Positions 48,653 to 60,358 of a stretch of DNA of 64,000 nucleotides are shown here, in pieces. Positions within the stretch are counted from its first letter, which is position 1. Every line of letters starts with the position of its first letter. The translations under genes were made by a program, and so were the position numbers. This DNA comes from Collimonas fungivorans Ter331. GTDB taxonomy: Bacteria > Pseudomonadota > Gammaproteobacteria > Burkholderiales > Burkholderiaceae_D. The stretch is taken from contig NC_015856.1 in NCBI RefSeq assembly GCF_000221045.1, forward strand, positions 1,769,317 to 1,833,316, in the 5' to 3' direction. The notes below the pieces were generated by a model. The model had not been told where the DNA came from. It did not search any database and saw only the letters and a list, made by a program, of their open reading frames with translations.

Positions 48653-50035
48653 ATGAACTTATCGAGCCGCCCAGCGGTGCTGGACCTGATCGGCAATACC
48701 CCATTGATAGAAGTGACGCGGCTGGACACCGGCCGCTGCCAGCTGTTTCTCAAGCTGGAATCGCAAAACCCTGGCGGCTCCATCAAGGACCGCATCGGCT
48801 TGTCCATGATAGAAGCGGCTGAACGCGATGGCCGCCTGCAGGCCGGCGGCGTCGTGATCGAAGCTACCGCCGGCAATACCGGCCTGGGCCTGGCGCTGGT
48901 GGCTTGCGCCAAGGGTTACCGCGTGATCCTGGTGGTGCCGGACAAGATGTCGGGAGAAAAAATACAGCACCTGAAAGCGCTGGGCGCCGAAATCCATATC
49001 ACGCGCTCGGACGTCGGCAAAGGCCATCCGGAGTATTACCAGGATTATGCCGCGCGCCTGGCGCGCGAAATGCCGGGCACCTTTTATGCCGACCAGTTCA
49101 ACAATCCCAGCAATCCGCTGGCGCATGAACAAAGCACTGCCCCCGAGATCTGGGAACAGTGCGGGCACAAGCTCGACGCCATCGTCTGCGGCGTCGGCTC
49201 GGCCGGCACGCTTACCGGCCTGACGCAGTTTTTCCGCAAGGCGCAGCCAGCGCTGGAGTTTGTGCTGGCCGATCCCAAGGGTTCCATCCTGGCCGAATAC
49301 ATCAATACCGGAAAAATAGAATCGACCCCGGGTTCCTGGGCAGTGGAGGGCATCGGCGAGGATTTTGTGCCGTCCATCGCCGACCTGTCCGGCGTCAAAC
49401 ACACTTATACGATCAGCGACGAAGAAAGCTTCAGCAGCGCACGCGAACTGGTGCGCGCCGAGGGCATCCTTGGCGGTTCTTCCACCGGCACGTTGCTGGC
49501 GGCGGCGCTCCGTTATTGCCGTGAACAGAGCCAGCCCAAGCGGGTCGTCACCATCGTCTGCGATACCGGCACGCGTTACCTGTCCAAGGTCTACAACGAC
49601 AACTGGATGCACGACCAGGGCTTGCTCAAGCGCGAGACCGTGGGCGACCTGCGCGACATCATCGGCCGCCGCTACGAAGAAGGCGGCGTCATCAGCGTGG
49701 CGCCGGGCGACACCTTGATGACCGCGTTCAACCGCATGCGCAGCGCCGAGATTTCGCAGCTGCCGGTGATCGACGGCGCGGAGCGGCAAGTAATCGGGAT
49801 CATTGATGAATCCGATTTGCTGCTGAAAGTCGCCGCCGACGCTGCCCATTTCAGCCAGCCGGTAAGCAGCACCATGACCAGCGCGATAGAAAAACTGGCG
49901 CCGACCGCAAGCGTCGATGCGCTACGCAGCACCCTGGCCCGCGGCCTGGTCGCCATCATTGCCGACGGCGACCGCTTCTACGGCCTGATTACCCGTTTCG
50001 ATCTACTCAACCATCTTCGAAGGAGCCTTTCATGA
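48653..50035 (+). CDS. cbs: Cystathionine beta-synthase
   Basis: 460 residues. PLP-dependent fold type II: Lys45 in NPGGSIKDRIG binds PLP, ATAGNTGLGLALVA and VCGVGSAGTLTG hold the phosphate, and PSIADLSG and EGILGGSSTGT also match. Two C-terminal CBS domains (about 345-400 and 405-460) are the usual regulatory module that binds SAM or adenine nucleotides. Condenses serine and homocysteine to cystathionine, the first step of reverse transsulfuration. Overlaps the next gene by 4 nt. AGGAAGG precedes the ATG. Confidence 0.94.
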   Translation: MNLSSRPAVLDLIGNTPLIEVTRLDTGRCQLFLKLESQNPGGSIKDRIGLSMIEAAERDGRLQAGGVVIEATAGNTGLGLALVACAKGYRVILVVPDKMSGEKIQHLKALGAEIHITRSDVGKGHPEYYQDYAARLAREMPGTFYADQFNNPSNPLAHEQSTAPEIWEQCGHKLDAIVCGVGSAGTLTGLTQFFRKAQPALEFVLADPKGSILAEYINTGKIESTPGSWAVEGIGEDFVPSIADLSGVKHTYTISDEESFSSARELVRAEGILGGSSTGTLLAAALRYCREQSQPKRVVTIVCDTGTRYLSKVYNDNWMHDQGLLKRETVGDLRDIIGRRYEEGGVISVAPGDTLMTAFNRMRSAEISQLPVIDGAERQVIGIIDESDLLLKVAADAAHFSQPVSSTMTSAIEKLAPTASVDALRSTLARGLVAIIADGDRFYGLITRFDLLNHLRRSLS

Positions 50036-51231
50036 GCAACAACAAGGATAGCGGCCAGCCGTCCGACCTGCATTTCGCCACGCGCGTGATCCACGCCGGG
50101 CAAAGCCCCGATCCCACCACCGGCGCCATCATGCCGCCGATCTACGCCACCTCGACGTTCGTGCAGCAGAGTCCAGGCGTCAACAAGGGGCTCGACTACG
50201 GCCGCTCGCACAACCCGACGCGCTGGGCGCTGGAGCGCTGCGTGGCCGACCTGGAACAGGGCTCGCAAGGTTTTGCCTTTGCCTCCGGCATGGCTGCCGC
50301 GGCCACCGTGCTGGAGTTGCTGGACAGCGGAGCCCACGTGGTCGCCGGCGATGACCTGTACGGCGGTACTTACCGCCTGTTCGACAAGGTGCGCAAGCGC
50401 AGCGCCGGCTTGTCCTTCAGCTTCGTCAACCTGGTCGACCCGGCCAATCTGCTGGCGGCGATACGGCCGGAAACCAAGATGGTCTGGGTCGAGACGCCGA
50501 CCAACCCGATGCTGAAGCTGGCCGACCTGGAAGCGATCGCCAAGATCTGCCGCGAGCGCGGCATCATCGCCGTCGCCGACAATACTTTCGCCAGCCCGAT
50601 GGTGCAGCAGCCGCTCACTTTCGGCTTCGATGTCGTGCTGCATTCCACCACCAAATACCTGAACGGCCATTCCGACATCATCGGCGGCATCGCCGTGGTC
50701 GGCCGCGAAGCGCGCCAGGCGGAATGGCGCGAGCGCCTGGCTTTCCTGCAGAATGCGGTGGGCGCCATCGCCGGGCCGTTCGACAGCTTCTTGGCTTTGC
50801 GCGGCGTCAAGACGCTGGCGCTGCGGGTCCAGCGCCATTGCGAAAACGGGCTGGAACTGGCCAGCTGGCTGGAAAGCCAGCCGCTGGTAAAACGGGTCCA
50901 TTATCCGGGCCTGGCTTCGCATCCCCAGCACGAACTGGCGCAGCGCCAGATGCAAGGTTACGGCGGCATCATCTCGGTCGAGCTCGACACCGACCTGGCC
51001 GGCGCCAGGCGCTTCCTGGAACGCTGCGAGATCTTTGCGCTGGCGGAGAGCCTGGGCGGGGTGGAAAGCCTGATCGAGCATCCTGCCATCATGACCCACG
51101 CCACCATTCCGGCGGAACACCGGGCCAAGCTCGGCATCAGCGATGCGCTGGTACGGCTGTCGGTCGGGGTGGAAAACATCGACGACCTGAAACATGACAT
51201 GCGCAACGCGCTGGCGGCCATCAGGCAATGA
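50032..51231 (+). CDS. Cystathionine gamma-lyase/gamma-synthase family enzyme
   Basis: 399 residues. Cys/Met-metabolism PLP enzyme (fold type I): YGRSHNPTRWALE, FASGMAAAATVLELLDSGAHVVAGDDLYGGTYRLF, VWVETPTNPMLKLADLEAIA, VADNTFASP and the PLP lysine in HSTTKYLNGHSD. The coupling to cbs (ATGA overlap) favours gamma-lyase, which splits cystathionine to cysteine, 2-oxobutyrate and ammonia. Synthase and lyase are hard to separate by sequence alone. Overlaps the following TPR gene by 4 nt. Confidence 0.92.
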   Translation: MSNNKDSGQPSDLHFATRVIHAGQSPDPTTGAIMPPIYATSTFVQQSPGVNKGLDYGRSHNPTRWALERCVADLEQGSQGFAFASGMAAAATVLELLDSGAHVVAGDDLYGGTYRLFDKVRKRSAGLSFSFVNLVDPANLLAAIRPETKMVWVETPTNPMLKLADLEAIAKICRERGIIAVADNTFASPMVQQPLTFGFDVVLHSTTKYLNGHSDIIGGIAVVGREARQAEWRERLAFLQNAVGAIAGPFDSFLALRGVKTLALRVQRHCENGLELASWLESQPLVKRVHYPGLASHPQHELAQRQMQGYGGIISVELDTDLAGARRFLERCEIFALAESLGGVESLIEHPAIMTHATIPAEHRAKLGISDALVRLSVGVENIDDLKHDMRNALAAIRQ

Positions 51232-51764
51232 GCGACGGCATGCCCGATTGGGAGGCGCGTGTCGCTGCGCTCTGGAAGCAGGTTGACTCGGTGACGCCGG
51301 AAGAGCTGGTCAGCCGCATCGACCTGCTGGCTGCCGAGCGGCCTGCAGACGATCCTCTGGCTTTGTTCGAGCGGGCTTGCGCGCGCGATACGGCCGGGTT
51401 GGAATCGGCGGCGGAGCCGCTGTACCGGGCCGCCTTGGCAAGCCATGGGCTCGATCCCTATCGCCAGGCGCGGGCAACCATACAGCTTGCCAGCACCTTG
51501 CGCATTCTTGGGCGGCTGGAGGAAAGCGAACGGCTGGTCAAGGCGCAACTCGAGCGCTATGCAGAAGCGGGTTATGGTTTGGCGCTGTACGACGAAACGC
51601 GAGCGACCCTCGCTTTGACGTACCTGGTCCAGGGACGGGCGGTCGAAGCAGCGTGCCTTGCGCTCACTACGCTGGCGCCGCATTTGTCGCGCTACAATCG
51701 TTCGATAGCGGCCAACGCCGCTGAAATCCTCAAGAACACCGCCACTGCCTCCAACTGGTCCTGA
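51228..51764 (+). CDS. Tetratricopeptide-type protein coupled to transsulfuration genes
   Basis: 178 residues, no signal peptide. The helical pattern (DPLALFERACARDTAGLESAAEPLYRAALASHGLDPYRQARATIQLASTLRILGRLEESERLVKAQLERYAE) reads as two or three TPR-like helix pairs. Function unknown; TPR folds bind other proteins. The ATGA overlap with the cystathionine gamma-lyase gene shows translational coupling and hints at a linked role. A long hairpin lies beyond the stop. Confidence 0.75.
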   Translation: MSDGMPDWEARVAALWKQVDSVTPEELVSRIDLLAAERPADDPLALFERACARDTAGLESAAEPLYRAALASHGLDPYRQARATIQLASTLRILGRLEESERLVKAQLERYAEAGYGLALYDETRATLALTYLVQGRAVEAACLALTTLAPHLSRYNRSIAANAAEILKNTATASNWS

Positions 51765-51784
51765 TCCTGCATTAAAGCAAGGAT

Positions 51785-51830
51785 CCGGGCCGTTCGCCCA
51801 TATGCAAACGTAAGCAAGCGAGCGGCCCGG
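51785..51830. terminator. Long hairpin between convergent genes
   Basis: CCGGGCCG (51785-51792) pairs with CGGCCCGG (51823-51830), and the stem continues inward with TTCGC/GCGAG (one wobble). No T-run, but it sits between the TPR gene and the converging M4 protease gene and may block read-through from both sides. Confidence 0.5.
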
Positions 51831-51847
51831 TTCGGTTCGTCCGCCGG

Positions 51848-54110
<2,263 letters not shown>

Positions 54111-54713
54111 ATGAAAATCAAATCCATGTTGGGCCTGATTGCCTGCTGCGGTTCGTTCGCCGCCTGTGCCGCAAGCCCGTATGACGACGGTTATCCCCAA
54201 TATCCATCTGCCGCGCCTGGTTACTATGGCGATGCGCCTGTTGTCGCTTATGGCGGATACGGAGATTCTCCTTCGTACGGCGACCGCAATGACGATCGTT
54301 ATGGCGATCGATATGGCGACCGCGACAATTGGACGCCGCCCGGCAGCTACCGCGATTCCTGCCGCGATATCGTGGTCCGGCGCGGCATGCTGGAAGCCAC
54401 TTGCGGCGGCGACAATGGCGGCAGAAGAACAGCGATCCCGCTGTCGTCCTGCCGCAGCGGCAGTTTTGAAAACATCAACGGCAACCTGCAGTGCATGGGC
54501 GGCGGTGGACGTGGCGACTACGGCGGCTCCAGCCGCGACTTGCCGCCGGGGAGTTACCTCCAGTCTTGCTCCGAGATGCGGATGCGAGGCGGCGTGCTGG
54601 AAGCAACCTGTGGCGGTAGCGACAACCGCAGGATACGGTCTTCCATCTCAGTGCGTTCCTGCAGGAGCGGCAGCATCGCCAATATCAACGGCTACCTGCA
54701 ATGCGACCGCTAG
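54111..54713 (+). CDS. Secreted tandem CVNH (cyanovirin-N fold) lectin-like protein
   Basis: 200 residues from ATG 54111 (GGAG 8 nt upstream, which argues against 54099). Signal peptide with SFAACAAS, possibly a lipobox at Cys12/13 or Cys19. A Tyr/Gly/Asp-rich low-complexity linker (24-75) follows. Two CVNH-like repeats, about 78-128 and 147-198, share GSY..SC, LEATCGG, SCRSGS.NINGNLQC. Each has four cysteines at equal spacing (84, 98, 114, 128; 153, 167, 184, 198), fitting two disulfides per repeat. CVNH domains bind mannose-type glycans in cyanobacteria, fungi and ferns. Glycan binding here is inferred. Confidence 0.85.
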   Translation: MKIKSMLGLIACCGSFAACAASPYDDGYPQYPSAAPGYYGDAPVVAYGGYGDSPSYGDRNDDRYGDRYGDRDNWTPPGSYRDSCRDIVVRRGMLEATCGGDNGGRRTAIPLSSCRSGSFENINGNLQCMGGGGRGDYGGSSRDLPPGSYLQSCSEMRMRGGVLEATCGGSDNRRIRSSISVRSCRSGSIANINGYLQCDR

Positions 54714-54719
54714 CAGCCG

Positions 54720-55640
54720 TCAAAGCAGTTCCACGCTCAGCAAATTGAGGTAGCAGCTCTCGCGCGTGGTGCTGACAAAGTCGGCCAGGTACGATTGCTG
54801 CGACATTTCCGGCAGGCAGGCGGCATACAGCCGCCCGGTCAGGCCGGCGGCGGTGATCCGCTTGGCCAGTACGTAGTCGCGCGTCAGGTAATTCTGCGCA
54901 GCCCAGATCGGCAAGGTAGCGATGCCGCGCCGGCTGGCGACCAGCTGCAGCATCGCCACCGTCAGTTCGGTGGTGCGGCGCGCGGTCTGGATGCCGGCCG
55001 GCTTCAATACCTGGCGCACCACATCCAGCATGTCGTCCGGCACCGGATAGGTAATCAGCGTGTCGCCGGCGAAATCTTCCGCCACCAGGTATTCCTTGCC
55101 CGCCAACGGGTGGTCGTGCGCCACCAGCGCCACGATCTCGAAACTGAACAAGGCGTGGTAATCGACTTTTTCATCGGGATCGACTTCCGCCACGATCGCG
55201 ACATCGGCGCGATGCTCATATAACAGCCCGACCGGATCGGCCTGGAAGCCTGAGACGATATCCAGTTCCACTTCCGGCCAGCGCTTGCGGAAGATATCCA
55301 TGGCCGGCATCAGCCAGTCGAAACAGGTATGGCACTCCACCGCAATCCGCAACTGGCCGGCTACGCCTTGCGCTAGCCGCACCAGGTCGCGTTCGCTTTC
55401 CGCGACCTGCGGCAATACCGCATCCGCCAGTTTCAGCAAACGTTCGCCGGCCGGGGTAAACCGCACGGGCACCGATTTGCGTTCAAACAAGGTGGTGCCA
55501 TGATGGTCTTCCAGCTGCTTGATCTGGTGCGACAGCGCCGACTGGGTGACGTTGAGCAGCGTCGCCGCGCGCAGCAGGTTGCCGGCTTCGCGCAGGGCAT
55601 GCAGGGTTTTCAGGTGCCGTAATTCCAGGATGGATTGCAT
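54720..55640 (-). CDS. metR: LysR-family methionine regulator MetR
   Basis: 306 residues. Winged helix-turn-helix at about 5-65 (ELRHLKTLHALREAGNLLRAATLLNVTQSALSHQIKQLEDHHGTTLFERKS) and the MetR effector domain (IAVECHTCFDWLMPAMDIFRKRWPEVELDIVSGFQADPVGLL), which senses homocysteine. Divergent from metE with 146 bp of AT-rich DNA between, the classical arrangement in which MetR activates metE. Ends 6 bp from the converging CVNH gene. Confidence 0.93.
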   Translation of the reverse strand: MQSILELRHLKTLHALREAGNLLRAATLLNVTQSALSHQIKQLEDHHGTTLFERKSVPVRFTPAGERLLKLADAVLPQVAESERDLVRLAQGVAGQLRIAVECHTCFDWLMPAMDIFRKRWPEVELDIVSGFQADPVGLLYEHRADVAIVAEVDPDEKVDYHALFSFEIVALVAHDHPLAGKEYLVAEDFAGDTLITYPVPDDMLDVVRQVLKPAGIQTARRTTELTVAMLQLVASRRGIATLPIWAAQNYLTRDYVLAKRITAAGLTGRLYAACLPEMSQQSYLADFVSTTRESCYLNLLSVELL

Positions 55641-55786
55641 ATTGATTGCTCGTTATTTGCTTAATTGATAATTGAAATTCTGTGTATTAGTAAAATTCAA
55701 GTTGATTCTTAATATTTATCGTTTGAATCATAATCCAAGCTGGCCCAACATGCGAGTCATCGAACTTGTTTTTTATGGAGATAAAG

Positions 55787-58075
55787 ATGGCATTGGCACA
55801 CGTATTAGGGTTTCCGCGCATTGGCGCTCACCGCGAACTGAAATTCGCCCAGGAGTCGTTCTGGAAGGGCGCTTCCGATGAAGCCGCTTTGCGCGCCACC
55901 GGTGCCACGCTGCGCGCCCGCCACTGGCAGGCGCAGGCCGATGCCGGCCTGGATTTCGTCACCGTCGGCGATTTTGCCTGGTACGACCAGGTGCTGGGCA
56001 CGCTGGCCTTGCTGGGCGCGATTCCAAGCCGCTTCGGCTTCGCGCCGAAACAGCTGACCCTGGCCGATTATTTCACCCTGGCGCGCGGCAGCAAGCAGCA
56101 CTTCGCGATGGAAATGACCAAATGGTTCGACACCAACTATCACTACCTGGTGCCGGAATGGACCGCCGATGTGCAGTTCGACGGCGGCGTCGACTGGCTG
56201 CACGACGAGATTGCCGAAGCGCGCGCGCTCGGCCACAAGGTCAAAGTGGCGCTGGTCGGCCCGCTGACGTTGCTTTATCAAGGCAAGATCAAATCGGGCA
56301 TAGCCCACAAGCTGGACCTGCTGCCTAAAGTGGTGGCCGGCTACCAGCAACTGCTGCAGCGCCTGCACGCCGCCGGCATCGAATCGGTGCAGATCGACGA
56401 GCCTATCCTGGCGCTGGAGCTGGACGCCGCCTGGCGCAACGCTTTTGCCCCGGTCTATGCGCAGTTGGGTGATGCCGCGCCAGCCTTGCTGCTGACGACT
56501 TATTTCGGCGAAGTCAGCGAACATGCTGAACTGCTGCGTTCGCTGCCGGTGGCCGGCGTCCACCTGGACCTGGTGCGCGGCGCCGGACAGCTGGAGCAGA
56601 TCGCTGCCGGCTGGCCGCAAGACAAGGTGCTGTCGCTGGGCGTGGTCGATGGCCGCAACCTGTGGCGCACCGACCTCGACCAGGTGCTGACCAAGCTCAA
56701 GCCACTGCAGGCGCAACTCGGCGATCGCCTGTGGGTGGCTTCCAGCTGCTCGCTGCTGCATGTGCCGGTCGATCTCGCCAACGAGCCCAAGCTTGATGAA
56801 GAATTGAAAAGCTGGCTGGCGTTCGCCACCCAGAAGCTGGCCGAAATCGTCGCCCTCAAGCAAGCCTTGAACGGCAACACGGCGGAAGTCGAAGCACAGT
56901 TCGTGGCTTCGCGCGCTGCCCAGGCCAGCCGCCGCAGCTCGAGCCGGATCCACAATCCGCTGGTGCAAAAGCGCCTGGCGGCAGTGACCGCGGCCGATGC
57001 CGAGCGTTCCGCCGGTTTTGCCGCGCGCATCGCCAAGCAGCAAGCGAAATGGCAGTTGCCGGCTTTCCCGACCACCACTATCGGGTCGTTCCCGCAGACC
57101 GCCGAAATCCGCCAGGCGCGCGCCGCCTACAAGCGCGGCGAGATCGGCCACCTGGATTACCTGGACAAGATGCGCGAAGAAATCCGCGTCGTGGTGGAGA
57201 AGCAGGAACAGCTCGGCCTTGACGTGCTGGTGCACGGCGAGCCGGAGCGCAACGACATGGTGGAGTATTTCGGCGAACAGCTGTGGGGCTACGCCTTCAC
57301 CGCCAACGGCTGGGTGCAAAGCTACGGTTCGCGCTGCGTCAAGCCACCGATCATTTATGGCGACGTCTACCGTCCGGAAGCGATGACCGTCGGCTGGAGC
57401 CAGTTTGCCCAGACTCTTACCTCGAAGCCGATGAAGGGCATGCTGACCGGCCCGGTGACCATGCTGCAATGGTCCTTCGTGCGCGACGACCAGCCGCGCG
57501 AAACCACGGCGCTGCAAATCGCCTTGGCCCTGCGCGACGAAGTGTGCGACCTGGAAAAGGCCAACATCGGCATGATCCAGATCGACGAACCGGCGTTCCG
57601 CGAAGGCTTGCCGCTGAAATCGCGCGACTGGCCGCATTACCTGGACTGGGCGGTGCGCGCATTCAAGATCAGCGCGGCCGGCGTCGGCGACGAAACCCAG
57701 ATCCACACCCACATGTGCTATTCGGAATTCAACGACATCCTGCCGTGGATCGCCGCGATGGACGCCGACGTCATCACGATCGAGACTTCGCGTTCGGACA
57801 TGGAGCTGCTGGACGGTTTCGGCCAGTTCGCCTATCCCAACGATATCGGCCCGGGCGTCTACGACATCCACTCGCCGCGCGTGCCGCAAGTCGACGAAAT
57901 GGAACGCTTGCTGCGCAAGGCGCGCGGCGTGATTCCCGATGCGCGCCTGTGGGTCAATCCGGATTGCGGCCTGAAAACCCGCGGCTGGCCTGAGACTTAC
58001 GAAGCGCTGGAGAACATGGTGCTGGCGGCCAAGCGCTTGCGTGAGACGGTAGAGCAGGAACGCAAGGCAGCGTAA
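55787..58075 (+). CDS. metE: Cobalamin-independent methionine synthase
   Basis: 762 residues from ATG 55787 (GGAG 7 nt upstream; 55766 is out of place relative to it). Duplicated TIM-barrel enzyme that transfers a methyl from 5-methyltetrahydrofolate-triglutamate to homocysteine. N-terminal half [23 protein letters not shown]-terminal half [25 protein letters not shown] with zinc ligands in [13 protein letters not shown] (His, Cys), [11 protein letters not shown] (Glu) and NPDCGLKTR (Cys). Expected to be activated by the divergent MetR. A strong terminator follows. Confidence 0.96.
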   Translation: MALAHVLGFPRIGAHRELKFAQESFWKGASDEAALRATGATLRARHWQAQADAGLDFVTVGDFAWYDQVLGTLALLGAIPSRFGFAPKQLTLADYFTLARGSKQHFAMEMTKWFDTNYHYLVPEWTADVQFDGGVDWLHDEIAEARALGHKVKVALVGPLTLLYQGKIKSGIAHKLDLLPKVVAGYQQLLQRLHAAGIESVQIDEPILALELDAAWRNAFAPVYAQLGDAAPALLLTTYFGEVSEHAELLRSLPVAGVHLDLVRGAGQLEQIAAGWPQDKVLSLGVVDGRNLWRTDLDQVLTKLKPLQAQLGDRLWVASSCSLLHVPVDLANEPKLDEELKSWLAFATQKLAEIVALKQALNGNTAEVEAQFVASRAAQASRRSSSRIHNPLVQKRLAAVTAADAERSAGFAARIAKQQAKWQLPAFPTTTIGSFPQTAEIRQARAAYKRGEIGHLDYLDKMREEIRVVVEKQEQLGLDVLVHGEPERNDMVEYFGEQLWGYAFTANGWVQSYGSRCVKPPIIYGDVYRPEAMTVGWSQFAQTLTSKPMKGMLTGPVTMLQWSFVRDDQPRETTALQIALALRDEVCDLEKANIGMIQIDEPAFREGLPLKSRDWPHYLDWAVRAFKISAAGVGDETQIHTHMCYSEFNDILPWIAAMDADVITIETSRSDMELLDGFGQFAYPNDIGPGVYDIHSPRVPQVDEMERLLRKARGVIPDARLWVNPDCGLKTRGWPETYEALENMVLAAKRLRETVEQERKAA

Positions 58076-58084
58076 GGCTGAATG

Positions 58085-58121
58085 AAAAAAAGGGGGCGAG
58101 TATTACTCGCCCCCTTTTTTT
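58085..58121. terminator. Bidirectional terminator after metE
   Basis: A-run, GGGGGCGAG-(TATTA)-CTCGCCCCC, then seven T residues. It serves metE on the plus strand and the clpP-like gene, which ends at 58151, on the minus strand. Confidence 0.95.
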
Positions 58122-58150
58122 ATGCTGTTGCGGTTGGTCGCAACGCCGGC

Positions 58151-58729
58151 TCAGGAAACTTCCTTGGCGCTAACGATGGATTTGGACACCAGGCCGTACT
58201 CTATCGCTTCCGGCGCCGACATCCAGAAATCGCGGTCGATATCGACCATGACTTTTTTCGGGTCCTGCCCGGTTTCCTTGGCGATCAAGGCGCCTATCCG
58301 TTCGCGCACGCGGATGATCTCGCGCGCCTGGATGGCAATGTCGGAGGCCTGGCCGCCGACGCCGCCGCTTGGCTGATGGATCAGGAAGCGCGTGTTCTGC
58401 AGGCAGAAGCGGCGTTCCTTGGGCACCGACAGGAACACGTTGACGGCGGCGCTGCCGACCCAGCCGCTGCCTATCATGTTGACCGGCGCATCGATGAAGC
58501 GGATCACGTCATGGATCACATCGCCCGATTCCACGTGGCCGCCCGGCGAACAGACCAGGAAATTGATCGGCGCCTTGGATTCGCCGGAGAGGGCGATCAA
58601 TTGGCGCACGGTATCGCGCGCTACGGTGTCGTTGATTTGGCCGAACAGCAGTACGGTGCGTGACTTGAACGCTTTCTCTTCCAGGAAGGCGTCGCGCTGG
58701 GATGCATTGGTTTCCACTTTTTCTTCCAT
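58151..58729 (-). CDS. ClpP-family serine protease (orphan ClpP paralogue)
   Basis: 192 residues. ClpP fold with the full triad: Ser93 (GWVGSAA, in place of the usual AASMGA), His118 (RFLIHQPSGG) and an Asp in DIDRDFWMSAPEAIEYGLV (165/167). The family degrades proteins unfolded by ClpA/ClpX. No clpX, tig or lon is adjacent, so this is a second, stand-alone copy. The altered nucleophile elbow suggests it has diverged from housekeeping ClpP. GAGG precedes the ATG. Confidence 0.85.
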   Translation of the reverse strand: MEEKVETNASQRDAFLEEKAFKSRTVLLFGQINDTVARDTVRQLIALSGESKAPINFLVCSPGGHVESGDVIHDVIRFIDAPVNMIGSGWVGSAAVNVFLSVPKERRFCLQNTRFLIHQPSGGVGGQASDIAIQAREIIRVRERIGALIAKETGQDPKKVMVDIDRDFWMSAPEAIEYGLVSKSIVSAKEVS

Positions 58730-58785
58730 GATGTGCCTCTAAGGTGTTGGGGAGTTCATTAACTGCAAAAGAGCCAGTGTAAACC

Positions 58786-58816
58786 AAAAAGCCCCCGCAA
58801 ATCGCGGAGGCTTCTT
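58786..58816 (-). terminator. Terminator of the metNIQ operon
   Basis: On the minus strand AAGCCTCCGC and GCGGGGGCTT pair (one mismatch) around a 5-nt loop, followed by a T-run. It starts 33 nt beyond the metQ stop. Confidence 0.8.
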
Positions 58817-58848
58817 TTGTTATTGCTGTCTGACTGTGGTCAGGGCGA

Positions 58849-59659
58849 TCAGAATGCCGGCACCACTGCGCCTTTGTATTTTTCTTCAATGAATTTCTTC
58901 ACTTCCGGCGAGTTCAATGCTACAGCCAGTTTCTTGATGGCGGCGCTGTCCTTGTTGTCCGGACGGGCCACCCAGCAGGTTGGCGTAAGGTGAATTGGCA
59001 TCTTCGATGAACAGCGAATCCTTGACTGGATTGAGCTTGGCTTCAATCGCATAGTTGGTGTTGATCAGGGCCAGGTCGACCTGGTTCAGCACGCGCGGCA
59101 GGGTAGCTGCTTCCAGTTCCTTGAACTTCAGGTGTTTGGGATTCTCGATGATGTCCTTTTGGGTCGCCGAGATATTGCCAGGATCCTTCAGCTTCAGCAG
59201 GCCCTGGCGCGACAGCAGCAGCAAGGCGCGGCCGGAATTGGACGGGTCGTTGGGGATGGCGACCGTGGCGCCGTCCGGCAAGTCGGCCAGTTTCTTGTAC
59301 TTGGTCGAATAACCGGCGAACGGCTCGACGTGGACCTTGGTGATCACGACTTCGATATCGTTCTTGTGGCTCTTCTTGAATTCATTCAGGTAAGGCTGGT
59401 GCAGGAAGAAGTTGCCGTCGACCCGTTTCTCGTTGGTCTGCACTGCCGGCTGGATATAGTCGGTGAACACCTTGACCTGCAGGTCGACGCCTTCCTTGGC
59501 CAGGATCGGTTTGACGAAGTCGAGGATTTCCGCATGCGGCACCGGCGTAGCGGCGATCACCAGCTTGTCGGCGGCTTGCGCAGGGGCAGCGGCGATCAGG
59601 CTGAAGGTCGAGAACACGGCCGCAGCCAGTCCCAGAGACAGTGAAAATTTGCGTGACAT
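58849..59659 (-). pseudogene. metQ: Methionine-binding protein MetQ, one frameshift
   Basis: NlpA-family substrate-binding protein: signal peptide to about 29 (SLIAAAPAQAADK), then VIAATPVPHAEILDFVKPILAKEGVDLQVKVFTDY through LALINTNYAIEAKLNPVKDSLFIEDANSPYANLL. An extra G on the coding strand (one of CCC at 58971-58973 on the plus strand) then shifts the frame. The true C-terminus VARPDNKDSAAIKKLAVALNSPEVKKFIEEKYKGAVVPAF follows in the next frame and ends at 58849. Removing one base restores a normal 269-residue protein. The break is in a homopolymer, so a sequence error is likely. It is the periplasmic methionine receptor of the MetNI importer. Confidence 0.9.
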
Positions 59660-59698
59660 ATAAACTCCCTTTTTTTGATTTTAAAAAAAACAGAAAAA

Positions 59699-60358
59699 TT
59701 ACTTGCGCGTGAAATGCTGCACCAGCCGGTCGCCGGAAAACTGCAGCGCCTGCACCAGCACTACCAGTACAGCAACGGTGGTGACCATGACTTCGGTCTG
59801 GAAGCGCTGGTAGCCGAAGCGGATCGCCAGGTCGCCCAGGCCGCCGCCGCCGATCACGCCGGACATGGCGGCGTAGGACATCAGGGCAATCGCGGTGACG
59901 GTAGTGGCGGCGATCAGGCCGGGCAGGGCTTCCGGCAGCAGCGCGCCGAAGATGATCTGGCGCTTGTTGGCGCCCATGGCCTGGCAGGCTTCCACCACGC
60001 CGCGGTCGATTTCGCGCAGCACGTTTTCCACCAGGCGCGCGAAGAACGGCGCGGTGCCCAGCACCAGCGGCGGAATCGCGCCCTGCACGCCGAGCGAGGT
60101 GCCGACCAGGATCACCGTGACTGGGATCATCACGATCAGCAGGATCAGGAACGGCACCGAGCGCAGCACGTTGACGACCAGCGACAGCGCCCGGTAGATG
60201 CCGCGCTGTTCCAGCAGCTGGCGTTTGCCGGTGATGAACAGCAGGATGCCGAGCGGCAGCCCGAGCAGTATCGTGAACAGCAGGGAAAAACCGGTCATGG
60301 CCAGGGTTTCCCAGGTGGCTTGCCAGATGTCGCCCCAGTCGATGAGTGAGAAATCCAT
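59699..60358 (-). CDS. metI: Methionine ABC transporter permease
   Basis: 219 residues with five predicted membrane helices and the ABC permease loop EACQAMGANKRQIIFGALLPEALPGL (the EAA motif), plus VLRSVPFLILLIVMIP near TM2. It forms a homodimer with two MetN subunits. Its ATG overlaps the metN stop (TAATG), and metQ starts 39 bp downstream. Confidence 0.95.
   Translation of the reverse strand: MDFSLIDWGDIWQATWETLAMTGFSLLFTILLGLPLGILLFITGKRQLLEQRGIYRALSLVVNVLRSVPFLILLIVMIPVTVILVGTSLGVQGAIPPLVLGTAPFFARLVENVLREIDRGVVEACQAMGANKRQIIFGALLPEALPGLIAATTVTAIALMSYAAMSGVIGGGGLGDLAIRFGYQRFQTEVMVTTVAVLVVLVQALQFSGDRLVQHFTRK

Noticed and set aside
55641-55786. MetR binding sites TGAAN5TTCA between metR and metE
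   Set aside because: Expected from the arrangement, but no clear match to the consensus was found in this AT-rich gap, so none is annotated.
55805-57889. 694-codon open frame on the minus strand
   Set aside because: Shadow of metE; no start signal and no domain.
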